DNA of 64,000 nt from Membranipora membranacea (lineage: Eukaryota > Bryozoa > Gymnolaemata > Cheilostomatida > Membraniporidae): positions 17,976,948 to 18,040,947 of the forward strand of contig OU612071.1 of assembly GCA_914767715.1 (NCBI GenBank), in the 5' to 3' direction. Position numbers and translations under genes: made by a program. The notes beneath the pieces were generated by a model, which was not told the DNA's origin, ran no database searches, and was given only the letters and a program-made list of their open reading frames with translations. Shown here piece by piece: positions 1 to 10,363 of this stretch (position 1 is its first letter; every line of letters begins with the position of its first letter).

Positions 1-567
1 AAAAAGCTTGGTGTTTTCCCTCAAGGTTAGAATTTGTTTTCTGCATAACTTTTGCAAAGATTGGTTGCGACCTTGTCAAAGCGCTTAGACAGCTGATAAT
101 GGATGTTTGTGGTTCAGGCCTCAGAATACAGAAATTAATTGGATTTCTGGCTTAAACTGAAGGACAGACTGTGTATGTGTATGCCATTTGATGTACATTG
201 AACATCAAACATACTTGTTTCCTCTCTGATGGAATGCTATTGCGAAAATCGGGTAACTAGGCGCTTGATTTGATATACAGCTTTTTAGGAACTCTCCGCA
301 CTCACAGCGTTAACAAATTGGTTCTGCATTGAACATATGCCGAAACAAGCTCACAATTGTGTTGATCTGCATAATAGCTTCCATAATAGTGATAATATAA
401 ATAAATTATGATTATGTGATACCTGATTATAATTACGTAATTTTGAATTAATGTGATAACTATTACGATTCATTATTATTGTGAAAATTCACACCATTGT
501 AATGTTAATCAATAATAGTAAAAGTAAAACCAACATTTCATTGGTCAGTTATGTTATCATTTTTCAG
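1..567. other. Upstream intron/flank, no gene seen
   Basis: AT-rich sequence without recognisable coding potential. It ends in a pyrimidine-rich stretch and the AG acceptor at 566-567 of the peptide-precursor exon, so at least its right part is probably intron. No signal-peptide exon could be recognised here; it probably lies before the window. Confidence 0.4.
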
Positions 568-1019
568 AGTGGTCGCGCTATTCCAGAGCTCAGATCCCTA
601 AACGATCGGGATGGTACCCTAGCAACCCACAATATCAACCTCAAGCAGCTGAGAAAAGATTCAAGTTTCCTGATGCGTACTCATATTACAAGAAGTCTTT
701 CCCTAGCCAAGGAAATGCTTTAGAAAACCAGAAGAGATTCCCGACTGCGTATTCCTACTACAAAAGGGCGGATGTCATACCAGACGATCAGTTAAACTAC
801 TATAAGAGATCAGGGGTAGTACCTGAAGATCAGTACTTATACTTCACAAGAGCAGAGGAGGGACCAGAAGAACAGCAACCAATCAGAGGCTGGTATGACA
901 TAGATTCACCTGAATATCAACTTGCAAGTTTTCCCGCAGGAATTCCTTACCAGGAATATGGACAAAAGGGAAAATTTCTAACACCAAAACGAATGAAGTT
1001 TTTAGATAATGGAAAGTGA
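568..1019 (+). CDS. Repetitive dibasic-cleaved peptide precursor, last exon
   Basis: Terminal coding exon. The acceptor is TTTTTCAG at 560-567; the first two bases complete a split codon (incoming phase 1), and 149 codons then run to TGA at 1017-1019. The protein is basic and tyrosine-rich and is cut up by dibasic sites: IPKRSGWYPS, EKRFKFPDAYSYYKK, ENQKRFPTAYSYYKR, QLNYYKRSGVV, TPKRMKF. Two predicted products are near-repeats, FKFPDAYSYY and FPTAYSYY, and a third ends LNYY; each is followed by Lys-Lys or Lys-Arg. This is the architecture of a neuropeptide or other prohormone-convertase substrate: several small similar peptides between KR/KK sites, then an acidic Pro/Tyr-rich tail. No Gly precedes the cleavage sites of the repeats, so they would not be amidated. 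The signal peptide must lie on an upstream exon outside the window or unrecognised. I do not recognise a named family. A structural secreted protein such as a matrix protein is the alternative. Confidence 0.7.
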
Positions 1020-3084
1020 GTTAGCAACAGACACAAGACTAGCAGGGTATATATTTCACCTTTGATGATAGTTTTATAAATCTCAAAGTCATTATGACCC
1101 TAGTCAAGCAAATATTATTACCCACTTCTTGAGAAGACTGTCTGTTCGATTATCTCTCGATATAGTGTCAATTTTAAGGAAGATGGGATAATGTAAACAC
1201 CCAATTCCTGATGGGATTTAGTTTTGCTAACTTTTGAGTAAAGGGTATTGAAATAGTTGGAACTCCACCAAATTTCTCAGACTTATCATCAGTGTGACTA
1301 ACAATACCTCATATTAGATACAAAAATATTTTTGAGCTTTTTGCTTTAGCATCACAGATGACACCGGCACCAATGTTTTATCTATATTGTTTAATTTACC
1401 TTTTTATGTCCATCGTCCGGCACTCAACATAAATCCTGGTCAGCCTACATGGGAGTTTTTGTTGAGTACTAGCTTTAAATTAAGATATTTCAAGCAATGG
1501 ATTCCACCTGTATTTTACACACCTGAGGTAAAATAGGCGTTACAGTTGACAAAAATATCGGTATTTATTTTTGAATTATGCCATGCTGCTTATTCAGTCT
1601 ATCACAGTTAGTAATTAATCGCATCTATGTTATTGTCAACTAAAATTATCCCAGGAACAAATATATCAATATTTATAAATAATATGATAAATATCGGACA
1701 TGTCACCCCATTATACCAATGATAAATTTGACCCCTCATAAAAAGTGGAGGAATAATAGAAAATCTGTGGATTCGGTGGCGCCAGGGGGGGTGGCGCCAT
1801 GCTCAATACCCGGCTATTGGAACATCACTTCGCCACCACAATTGGGTTCTGATTATACCCTACCAATATCAATAATAATTTTTGATCTATTTTCGTGTAC
1901 ATAATGCGAGTGGTGACTTTCATAGAAGAAGAGTTGCTTGTTATGTACGAATTTGTGTTTATTGTCTGCCATAAAATACGTTCTCAATTATTTCAAGTGA
2001 AAAAATGATAGTTAGTTGTCTCCTCTTTTGCCGGGGCATGACAACTCCCAAAATTAATTTTTTCCATAAATAATGGATATCAGTAAGAAGATTGGGATGC
2101 GGAGCAATCAGTGAATCCTTTCATGAGGAAATGTGAGAAGGCATATTTCCAACCAACACATCCAATGTTGCTGCATCAGCAGTCTACTCATAACACAGCA
2201 TATTATCAAGATAATTCGGTTGTTTATAAATGGCGTATACTAAAGTTGGAGCTATTTGTTTATCCAACACTCTATAGCTTGAAGTACAACTCAGCATTTG
2301 GACTGTGGACAGTGGACAAGATAGATCATGGGTTGAATTATTTCATTGCTCTTCTAGGGTTAGATAATTCACTCTTCTATAGTATTTGCCAATCAGTATG
2401 AATTAACTGAGAGAAGCGTGGTAAGATGGATGTAATAAAACACTATTGGAAATACCTTTGATCCCTTCATTGTAGATTAACAAAGTATATAAGTGATAAT
2501 ATACAATATAACGGTAGGTCGGTTAATATTAACAATGAGGAAAATAGAATTCTTCCTTCCTTTTACTCTTTGATACAAGCAAGAGTTCAGATTATCTTGT
2601 TTGAGGTTGCCTTGATATTAGCTAAGACATTTGGCGACAGGATTTTATATTATATTATAATATAATGAGGTTATATCCACAAATTTGCTATTCCAGCATG
2701 TGAGAAAAAGCAAACTTTTCTTTTTATTGCGTTACGGTGTTTAATTTTGCGTGGAGGTTCAAGTCATGATTCAATGTGCTGACCTGCTTTAGAAGTTATC
2801 TCCCTTCTCAGCATATCACATTTAATAAAAGAGTGATAACATAGCGTGTTAGATGAAAAGATTATAAGACAGCAATTTTTGTAAAATATCCAACAAAAAT
2901 ATTTGTTTGATTGATTCAAACATAGGTGTTATTGCCAAACATAACTATTAGACAGCAGTTTTAAATTGCTCTTAAAATTTACTGATTTTATACGCGTTTA
3001 CCAACTGCATGGTTCTAATTTTAAATTTGGTTCTAGTCTAGTAATGGTTAACACTCTTGTAATAAAAGAGTAATTTTTTTGGTC
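1020..3084. other. Intergenic DNA, no gene seen
   Basis: AT-rich sequence. Open frames at 1719-1904 and 2111-2401 have composition typical of chance and show no domain. No RNA gene or element boundary was recognised. Confidence 0.4.
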
Positions 3085-3365
3085 GAGACCTAGTACACAG
3101 CGTGCTGTTGCTTGGTCTTGATAATGATATCATGACATAAATAATAATATTATCTTTTATTATAATATATATGTTATATTATATTTACAATATGTATATT
3201 GTATTACATTATTTGTATATGCAAGTTTATTATGTAATATATATATATATATATATACAATGTAACATGTATTTTATATTTATATATATATATTATACAA
3301 TATTATCATTTAAGATGTGATTTCATATTCAAGACCAGGCAACAGCACGCTGTGTAATATGTCTC
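3085..3365. mobile_element. Foldback/MITE-like element with AT-rich core
   Basis: Two inverted arms of about 47 bp flank about 185 bp of almost pure A+T that includes (AT)n runs. The left arm (3085-3134) contains ACACAGCGTGCTGTTGC followed by TTGGTCTTG. The reverse complement of the right arm (3319-3365) contains the same 17 bases followed by CTGGTCTTG. No coding capacity and no convincing target duplication were seen. This fits a non-autonomous foldback element; a local inverted duplication is the alternative. Confidence 0.6.
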
Positions 3366-4640
3366 CTGCAAATAAATATATATATAAACAAATAAATAAA
3401 TATGTATATTATTCAGTCTATGTAGCCATCCAAGCTTAAGTGTCCCCTAATGATGTTGCATAGAGTAGCGACTTTATTAAAAAGTAAAAGATCATTGCCA
3501 GAATATAATAACATCGCTGAGTTATTTATATTCAGTATAAACTACTGAATTCAACCTCAGATAGCCTATAATGAGTGCTAGCCAACATTATGTCATAGCT
3601 CAACAAACTCAGTATTTACTTCACTAGGGTAAATCAAGTTATTCCAGCTACTACTTTTCAATGTATTCAAAAGAACTGGCAAGGAAGTTCAAATGTGATT
3701 ATTTTAATAATAAAACACCATAATGTATTTATTACTTGCTGTCCTAAGTTGTCACTCATGAATACTTATCTAAAAAAATTTTGTTCTTCATTGGAGTTGT
3801 CTCCTCCTTGACAATACAAATATAATGATATCATATAGCCTGTGCTCAACTTGTGGAAACGATCAAGATTGAGGTTGGGTATAGTCAGGACCCACAAGCT
3901 TGTTTTTATCTTTCCCTAGAACTCTCATATATGTGGACGGATGTTCACCTACTGCAAATACTTTACACCTTTCACAAGATTTTAAATTCGACTGATTGAG
4001 GCAATATTTAGTACCTGTTCTGCTGACAATCGCTGGTCACTCACCTTTGTCAAACACAAACCGACTTTTGTCTCATTTTGACCCATCAAAACCACGCTAT
4101 TGGGGGTATGGTATGAAAAGATAACTCAATTGGGTTTTAAAAGCTAATCTCATCTCATATTTTAAAGTTTCTTTCTGAAATACGTTGTTGTTGTTGCCAG
4201 CCACTAAATTCGAGTATATATTTATGATAGCTGTTTTTTTTTAACTTTATTGGCATAATATTAATTTTATACCTGTCTTTCTTCGATTGCTCGGTTACAG
4301 TTCCACGACAGAATGCCTGACGTGCCCCGGCAGTAAAATTGAACCACTGAGATTCTTTTATCCACAGCATCACAGTATATACCAGCATATATGACATGTA
4401 AGAATTCCGGTTCACTGGCCAGTCAAAAATTGATATGTTTTGACGAAGGGTGCAGTCTAGCAGTCTCGTAGTTAATAAACATATACCACACCTTTCAAAC
4501 ATTATCAGCATATCCATATCACTTAATAGTGATGCATCTTTCTTGTCTCTATGTTCCTGCAGTTGCTCTGGCTGGCAGCCATGATTTATTTATCCCTAAC
4601 CATCAATTCTGCCTATGAACGGATTAACCCAATGTCATAC
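3366..4640. other. Intergenic DNA, no gene seen
   Basis: Short A/T microsatellite-like stretches just after the foldback element, then unremarkable AT-rich DNA. The minus frame at 4155-4517 has no recognisable domain. Confidence 0.35.
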
Positions 4641-5330
4641 CTGATCAAATTTCAGAGAACACAGGAAGATATTCATTAGTTGACATGCTTGTTTTTGCAA
4701 GTCGTTTCATCTACATTAATATTAACTCCTAGCCCCATGACAGAATCCAAAACAAACTTGGCCCAAGCCAATCTTCACTTATTTTGTTTTACAGTGCAGT
4801 ATAGCAGTCAAGCTGTGATCCTTCCTTCCCACTAAAGATAATTCTCATTCTCACCTGTTTTGCCTATTGAAAGTATTACCCTCTCCCCCCCCCCCCTTAA
4901 ATTTATTTACCTTGAAAAGTTCCAGAAAACACAGGCAATATACAAATGTTGACCTCTTCTTTTTTTTTCCACAAGTCATTTTATCGACATTGATACAAGC
5001 TCCTAAGCCCAGGTCATAATCCCAAACACATAACCATAACACAATAACCCTGTAAAAAAATTACACTCAGCTGTAATGTGTACATAACAGATAACAAGGA
5101 AGTTTGAATCACACTAAGAATATGATATGTACCTTTCTATAGCAACTCAACTGAGAGGGGAAAAACATTAAATTCAAAGCTATTAGGCAGACAATGTTAG
5201 GGTATTAACACAGTACAAGGAGTATAATATTACGTTTCTATAGCAACTCTAATGAGAGGGTACAGCATCGTCCCCCTAAATTCAAAGCTTAGCACATTTT
5301 CCTGTTAGACAGTCAGTGTCAGAGGATCAC
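4640..5330. repeat. Locally duplicated blocks (two direct repeat pairs)
   Basis: Two diverged direct duplications. The first pair is about 4650-4755 and 4918-5030, both containing ACACAGG followed by CAAGTC(G/A)TTT and a later CTCCTA(G/A)(G/C)CCC block. The second pair is about 5115-5215 and 5218-5320, both containing TTTCTATAGCAACTC followed by GAGAGGG. No coding potential is seen in any copy. A 14-base C run lies at about 4884-4897. Confidence 0.5.
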
Positions 5331-5884
5331 ACTGTACAGGTGTTATTCAAGGGAAGGCTGACTTTAGCTCTATACTATCCTCACGTCCTCGTAAACTTCT
5401 CAAGGTGAGTGTAGAGGTGGGTATAAGCATTAAAACAAACAATTTATCATGGAAACACTCTAGAGGGAACATTGACATCTTTGGTGTGAGATAGAAACTT
5501 TAGTTTAACCTACAATGGCGACATAAATCACTACAGAAATTGAAATGTCTCCGTTGTACCCTCGGCTCCTAGAGCAGCATGCCGGAAACACTCTGAATTA
5601 TTGGTTAAAGTTGGTTGCAGCTTCAACCCCCCCCCCCCTCCTGAGATGAGAGGGATTGCAGCCTGGGCCTGTCGGTTTCTAGGTATGGGCGATAATAGTT
5701 AAGCTGCTATCAAATCATAACACGCCTTATACCTGTCAGGGATGCGGGGAGCGATCTTGAACAAAGCCAGATCAGATGGAGCTTGACTCTTAACTTATCC
5801 AGCGAAGCTGAAACTAATAAACTACATTACCCCTAGACTAACTTGATATACAATGTCATTCAAACGCTGATCATCTTTTGTAGA
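5331..5884 (+). promoter_or_regulatory. 5' flank/UTR of small membrane-protein gene
   Basis: Region just before the start codon at 5885. It is less AT-rich than its surroundings and contains a C run near 5630. No clear TATA box or initiator can be assigned, so the transcription start is unknown. Confidence 0.25.
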
Positions 5885-7788
5885 ATGGATTGGATGATTG
5901 TTGCTGCTATCGTACTGTCGCTACTTATGTTACTGGCATGTGCTGTGGCAGTTACAATTTACAAGCATTGTGATCAGCGGTAAGTAAAACCAAAATACAT
6001 ATATCAGGAAGAGAAAAGGATTTCTACTCGAATGAGTGGCTCGGTTTTGTTCGTTAGGTTATCTGGTTTAAAAGTTTGTAACAGCTATTGGAGATGTTAA
6101 AGGCTGTAGTTTAATCGATAGTTGTTAGGAGCATTTCATTATCAGACACTTCCCACACTGGTTAGGTTAAATTCACCCATAGTAGATTAATCAATAAGTA
6201 ATACTGCAATATTGCAGTTAAGTCTCGAATCCCATATTCTTTAGTCGAAAACACACAGCATGGAATACACCAAATTTTCACAATTATGAATCACACAAGA
6301 ATTTATCGATAGTAGGATATTTTATTTTAATATTGCGAAATTCATTTGAAGTTTCACCACAAATTAGCAGGTGTTAAACAACGAACCGGGTTTTGGCAAT
6401 TCATCAAATATGCAGATAAGTTGGCCTGTTGGCACAAATAGACATCAGATTGAGGGCCTTATGGCGCCAGACAGTTAGAGCAGACAAATTGGCTACACGT
6501 GCAGTGCTCTTGATGGAAATATATTCTCTTTTATTTCACAAGCTACTTTGGAAAGACACACCCTCCGACAACAGGCAATAACAAATTACAGAAATCCTTA
6601 GAGTTGGCAATGGTGAAGGTTAAAGGTTACTTTTCAAATCACCCTGATGAGTGCCAGGTATCGTGTATTCCTGAGCCTCCTTGTGTGTCTCGACTGGATT
6701 GGACAATCTCAGAGATGAAGTGAACAAGCTGAAGAGTCAGATCAACAAGTTAGAGGAACAGGCTTCAGCACAGCAAACAAGTAATGTCATACATTTATAT
6801 AAATATTACCCTTTTACCGTTCTTTATATTTACTTGACACACAGAGCTTAACATTTCAGGGTATCTGGCAAGTACTGCTAGTAATTTTGCAATAGCTATT
6901 AACTGTGAAAATTAGGTAGAATTGTCCTTTCCTGGTCAAGAATAATGCTATGTTGTGTGAAAGCAATCGAAACAGCTATTTCCTTTTATTTTGTTTAAAC
7001 TCCCTGTCAATAACAGACTGAGGTCTGATTGTAGTTGCTAATATAAGATCTTGCGCATGACTGAATTAGATATCAATTCAATAGTCAAAGTGCCATATGG
7101 CTCATGTTACTTCTTTTTTGTTAGTATTCAGTAATTCTAAACCATTGATGCATGTTTGCGATAATTGAGCTATATGTGAGCATCGTCTCATTGATTTGAG
7201 AAGCTAGATATTAGGTTGCTCATTGGCTATTTGAACGCAAATGGATTCATCTCCCACACTTACAGTGATTTAGAGTGTACAGCATTGCATCCCATAATGT
7301 TTGTACTACATTATTCACCTTGTCCCTTTTGAATTCAGACATTCTAAATCACTGATCCGCGATTGTGATATGTGAGCCATTCTTTTTGGTCCTTTTATTG
7401 ATTTGAACGGAGTATATCAATTTGATTATAGGCTGTTATAATGCATCTTATATTTTTATTGCATAAGAGGTTTGTACAAAATAAAATAGTGAAGGTGGGG
7501 GATTCAAATTCCCAGAAAATAATGCACGCTAGGAAAGGTTTGATTTGATTTTCCAGTGACGGAGTAGCATCTCTACTGAACTCCAGAGAGCTAAGGCCCA
7601 TGGCTCACAGTTCATTCTCATCTGGAAAGCCCACTGAGTTGATAATTAGCTCTTTGTGTCTGACACACGCCTGTCCACTGTTTTTTCTCCAAGCGTGATG
7701 CACTCACTTGTATGTTTCAGATTTCTCCTGTCCATCATGCTCTGAACCAGCCTCTCCCCTGAAGCCGCCTGCGTATGAAGAAGTCTAA
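5885..7788 (+). CDS. Small single-pass membrane protein with C-terminal PPxY motif
   Basis: Three exons join in matching phases: 5885-5979 (ends phase 2, donor GTAAGT), 6713-6780 (acceptor CTCAG, ends phase 1, donor GTAATG) and 7721-7788 (acceptor TTTCAG, stop TAA). Together they encode 76 residues. Residues 4-25 are a hydrophobic membrane segment. A basic/polar turn (YKHCDQR) follows, then a short heptad-like helix (residues about 33-53, KLKSQINKLEEQ). The tail holds a CPSC motif and ends PPAYEEV. PPAY fits PPxY ligands of Nedd4-type WW domains, and the final YEEV could bind a class III PDZ domain. Positive charges after the membrane segment suggest that the tail is cytoplasmic. This resembles small adaptor proteins that recruit ubiquitin ligases, but no family is recognised and function is inferred only from the motifs. 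The phase agreement across three exons and the paralogous exon at 21.83 kb argue that it is real. Confidence 0.72.
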
Positions 7789-9149
7789 GAAAGAAAGAGG
7801 AACTACACAACTATCACCAATTGCATAGCAAGTTGGCTGCTGGCAAATTCTCAGATATTGATCAAATATTGATATGCATATCCAAGACTGACTAATTGAT
7901 ATCACAAGTATATGATATTCTTTTTTCCCGGACTGATTATGTCCCATTTATATCAGCATTTCTTATGTTAAAACCTTTGATATAGTAAAGGTTTGTTGGC
8001 AGTATCTCAACTGTGTATGTTTGTCTGCCGTTGTCTATGCCCTCGTATGGGCATTGATTCTAAGATAGTCACCAGCAGGTTAAAGCCAATCATTGGATTG
8101 CAAGTATAATAGAACTCTATGAGAAATTCATTGCTTCGGATTTGTATATACAGCCCTGTCATCTTGAATGATCCATGTGCTCAGATAACAACACTAACGC
8201 ACAGAATAATTTAAGAAGTCATCCCATTCACTCTGATTATTATAGCTCATTCAATGTTGATAATACTTTGATATTCCTTTCCAAGGCTGACTAATTAATA
8301 CCACAAATATATGGCATGGTTTAGAACTGAGCCGATCATAAAGTACGATTTTTATTGGCATTCTAGAGATTGAACATTTATGTTATGTAGATTCGGCACT
8401 CATTTCTATTCGTCCTTTCTTTTCATTATGTGATTCAATCATTCAATCATGTGAATTTGAATTTTTCAACCATACACATTAACACAGTATTCACTCTTTC
8501 ACAGCGTATGTTTATCTGCTCTCTGCTAAAACGTCTGAGATGAATGTTTAAAGCTCATAACTTGAGTAATAAGCCTCTAAAAGTACCTTTTTGTTGCCTG
8601 AATTGTGGCCTTGGCTTTGATTTTAAATTCTACAGCGCAGCAAATTACAACAGTGTGATGAAGCAGGAGCTCCTATGAGGTTTGATTTGACTAGATATTC
8701 AGAGATCGAATGAGGCATGGAAGGAAGAAATATAGTGAGGGATTCAACTATGCTAGTAATTGGATTGATGATGATTGAATGAGAGAGCTAACAGTTCTAA
8801 TATTTAAATTGTTCTTTTTTGGGTGAATCAGTGACCATAGCACCTCATGGTTCTGTCTATGGTGACCACTCATAACCTCTGCGCTATTCGATTAACAACT
8901 TTTGTAATTCAAAAATTTATCCATAATGTCTCCAATAACACGCTTCAAGAAATGGATGCGCACAATTTCCTGAGAAAAAGCCAGAGGAAAAACTACTCTT
9001 CAACATTTTGTTCATATGCTTGATTTGATGGCTCCCGCAAGTCACATGACTTGTCACAACATAATGACAGCGATTAAGATAGCTTAGGAAACTTATGTTA
9101 GCTACTGTATACATCCAACATCCATGATCAAGGCATTCTCAAATGGCAA
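7789..9149. repeat. 3' flank with internal direct duplication
   Basis: Blocks at about 7840-7930 and 8240-8330 are diverged direct copies; both contain AAG(A/G)CTGACTAATT(G/A)AT followed by CACAA(G/A)TATATG. A second similar pair, centred near 8010 and 8510, contains CGTATGTTT/TGTATGTTTGTCTG-like sequence. They suggest a local duplication with a period of about 400 bp. No gene is seen. Confidence 0.45.
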
Positions 9150-9228
9150 TATAGATACCCTCAAAACTTGTGGCTACCTGCGTCCTTTCGGACTGGTGCC
9201 TAAAACCTGCGCCTCAGACCACATGCGC
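9150..9228 (-). repeat. tRNA-Leu-derived SINE-like fragment, copy 1
   Basis: Read on the minus strand, this resembles the 3' two thirds of a class II tRNA: AGGCGCAGG, TAGGCACC and CGAAAGGA. It is followed by a non-tRNA tail, TTTGAGGGTATCTATA, which the copy at 22.26 kb also carries. The T arm is degraded. A shared tail on two separate tRNA-like heads indicates a SINE, not two independent tRNA pseudogenes. Confidence 0.5.
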
Positions 9229-9299
9229 ATACTACCTTGTGAACATAACTCCCAAATGATATTATTATATTAGTCAATGTGGGTTTTACCTGTATTTTT

Positions 9300-9782
9300 T
9301 AGGGCTGTGAAAAAAATCGCGTTCATTTAGAAGATCAATGAGATTAATTCGATCTGATTAATTGAAAGATTAATTCTATTCTAAAAAAATTTTTTTGGGA
9401 CTTTTTAAATTTTTTATTTCTTTTTCATTTTATTGGCTGTTGAGGCCAATGAGAACATGCAATATCGGGATGAATAGTAAAGGACTATGCTGATTGCCAG
9501 AAAAAGGTAGAACAGTCTGGTCAGGTTTTCCACAAAAAAAAACTAAAGGTGATTACATTTACATGTAGCTATGAAATAATATCTCAAACATCCAGCAAAA
9601 GTTTCATATTTCGAGAGGAAAGCTCATCATTAGTCCATTTATGAAAAAAACTATTGCTGTGGCTTGATTTCATCTTCGGTGAGTGGTCTTGTAATCAACC
9701 AGATGGGAAGAGTAATCGCAGATTAATTGAACATGTAAAGATTTAGAATAAGATCAATTTTCTTTGATCTTGCACAGCCCTA
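9300..9782. mobile_element. hAT-like MITE with 8-bp target duplication
   Basis: The 483-bp element begins TAGGGCTGTG and ends with the exact inverse, CACAGCCCTA. It is flanked on both sides by the perfect 8-bp direct repeat GTATTTTT (9292-9299 and 9783-9790). An 8-bp duplication and an (C/T)AGGGCTGTG-type end fit the hAT superfamily. Subterminal DNA is rich in GATTAATT-like motifs. There is no transposase, so it is non-autonomous. The perfect duplication suggests a fairly recent insertion. Confidence 0.85.
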
Positions 9783-9806
9783 GTATTTTTCAATGTCAAA
9801 TGAAAG

Positions 9807-9878
9807 AGGGGACACTGGGAGTTTAACCCAGGGCCTATCGGACTGCAGCCGATTGCTCTACCACTGAGCTATATCCCC
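9807..9878 (-). tRNA. tRNA-Cys(GCA)-like gene or SINE head
   Basis: On the minus strand this 72-nt sequence folds as a complete cloverleaf: acceptor GGGGATA with TGTCCCC plus discriminator T, D stem GCTC/GAGC, anticodon stem ATCGG/CCGAT, loop CTGCAGT with anticodon GCA, and T stem CTGGG/CCCAG. One oddity is the T loop, TTAAACT, where C56 of the invariant TTC is A; this weakens the B box. No CCA or T-run terminator is obvious. It may be a slightly decayed tRNA-Cys gene or the head of a tRNA-derived repeat, since a truncated copy lies at 21.68 kb. Confidence 0.65.
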
Positions 9879-10070
9879 CTCGTGATTAATACAAAGTTCT
9901 AATGTCGATTGATCATGAGTATAAACAGTCTATTTCTTACATCAACCGGCATGTTCTAAATGGTGATTAAGCCTGGTACCCATCAACTGCATAACTGTCC
10001 CAGGAACTCATCTGCGATCATGCACGACCACTTGTGCATTGCTGTGATTGGTGGGTACAAAATACACAGA

Positions 10071-10148
10071 GATCGTGGTTTACAAATACCTTCGCACGAA
10101 AGTAGAATCCATTCTACTTTCGTGCGAAGGTATTTGTAAACCACGATC
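10071..10148. repeat. Perfect 38-bp inverted repeat with 2-bp spacer
   Basis: The left arm 10071-10108 (starting GATCGTGGTTTACAAATACC) is matched exactly in reverse complement by 10111-10148, with only CC between. The hairpin sits about 100 bp inside the left end of the Harbinger element. Perfect pairing over 38 bp implies recent origin or active maintenance, or an assembly artefact. Confidence 0.9.
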
Positions 10149-10363
10149 AGTGGGAGTTTATTGCGAGTTGTGCGCGCCTACGACGACCTATGATTGGTGG
10201 GTACCACTGATCTGTGAATTCGCAGGTCTCTCTTTGATATTTCTCCCTCATGTTCAAGAGATTCAATGTCGAGGACAACTTTCATTCTCAAAATTTTACT
10301 GACAGGTGACAGACTTTTTCCTGGCAATAAATTTTTTAGTTTAAGCTATCCACAACTACAGTA

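Noticed and set aside
4884-5640. Poly-C runs as G-quadruplex or regulatory sites
   Set aside because: Homopolymer runs are common in this window and lack spaced G tracts.
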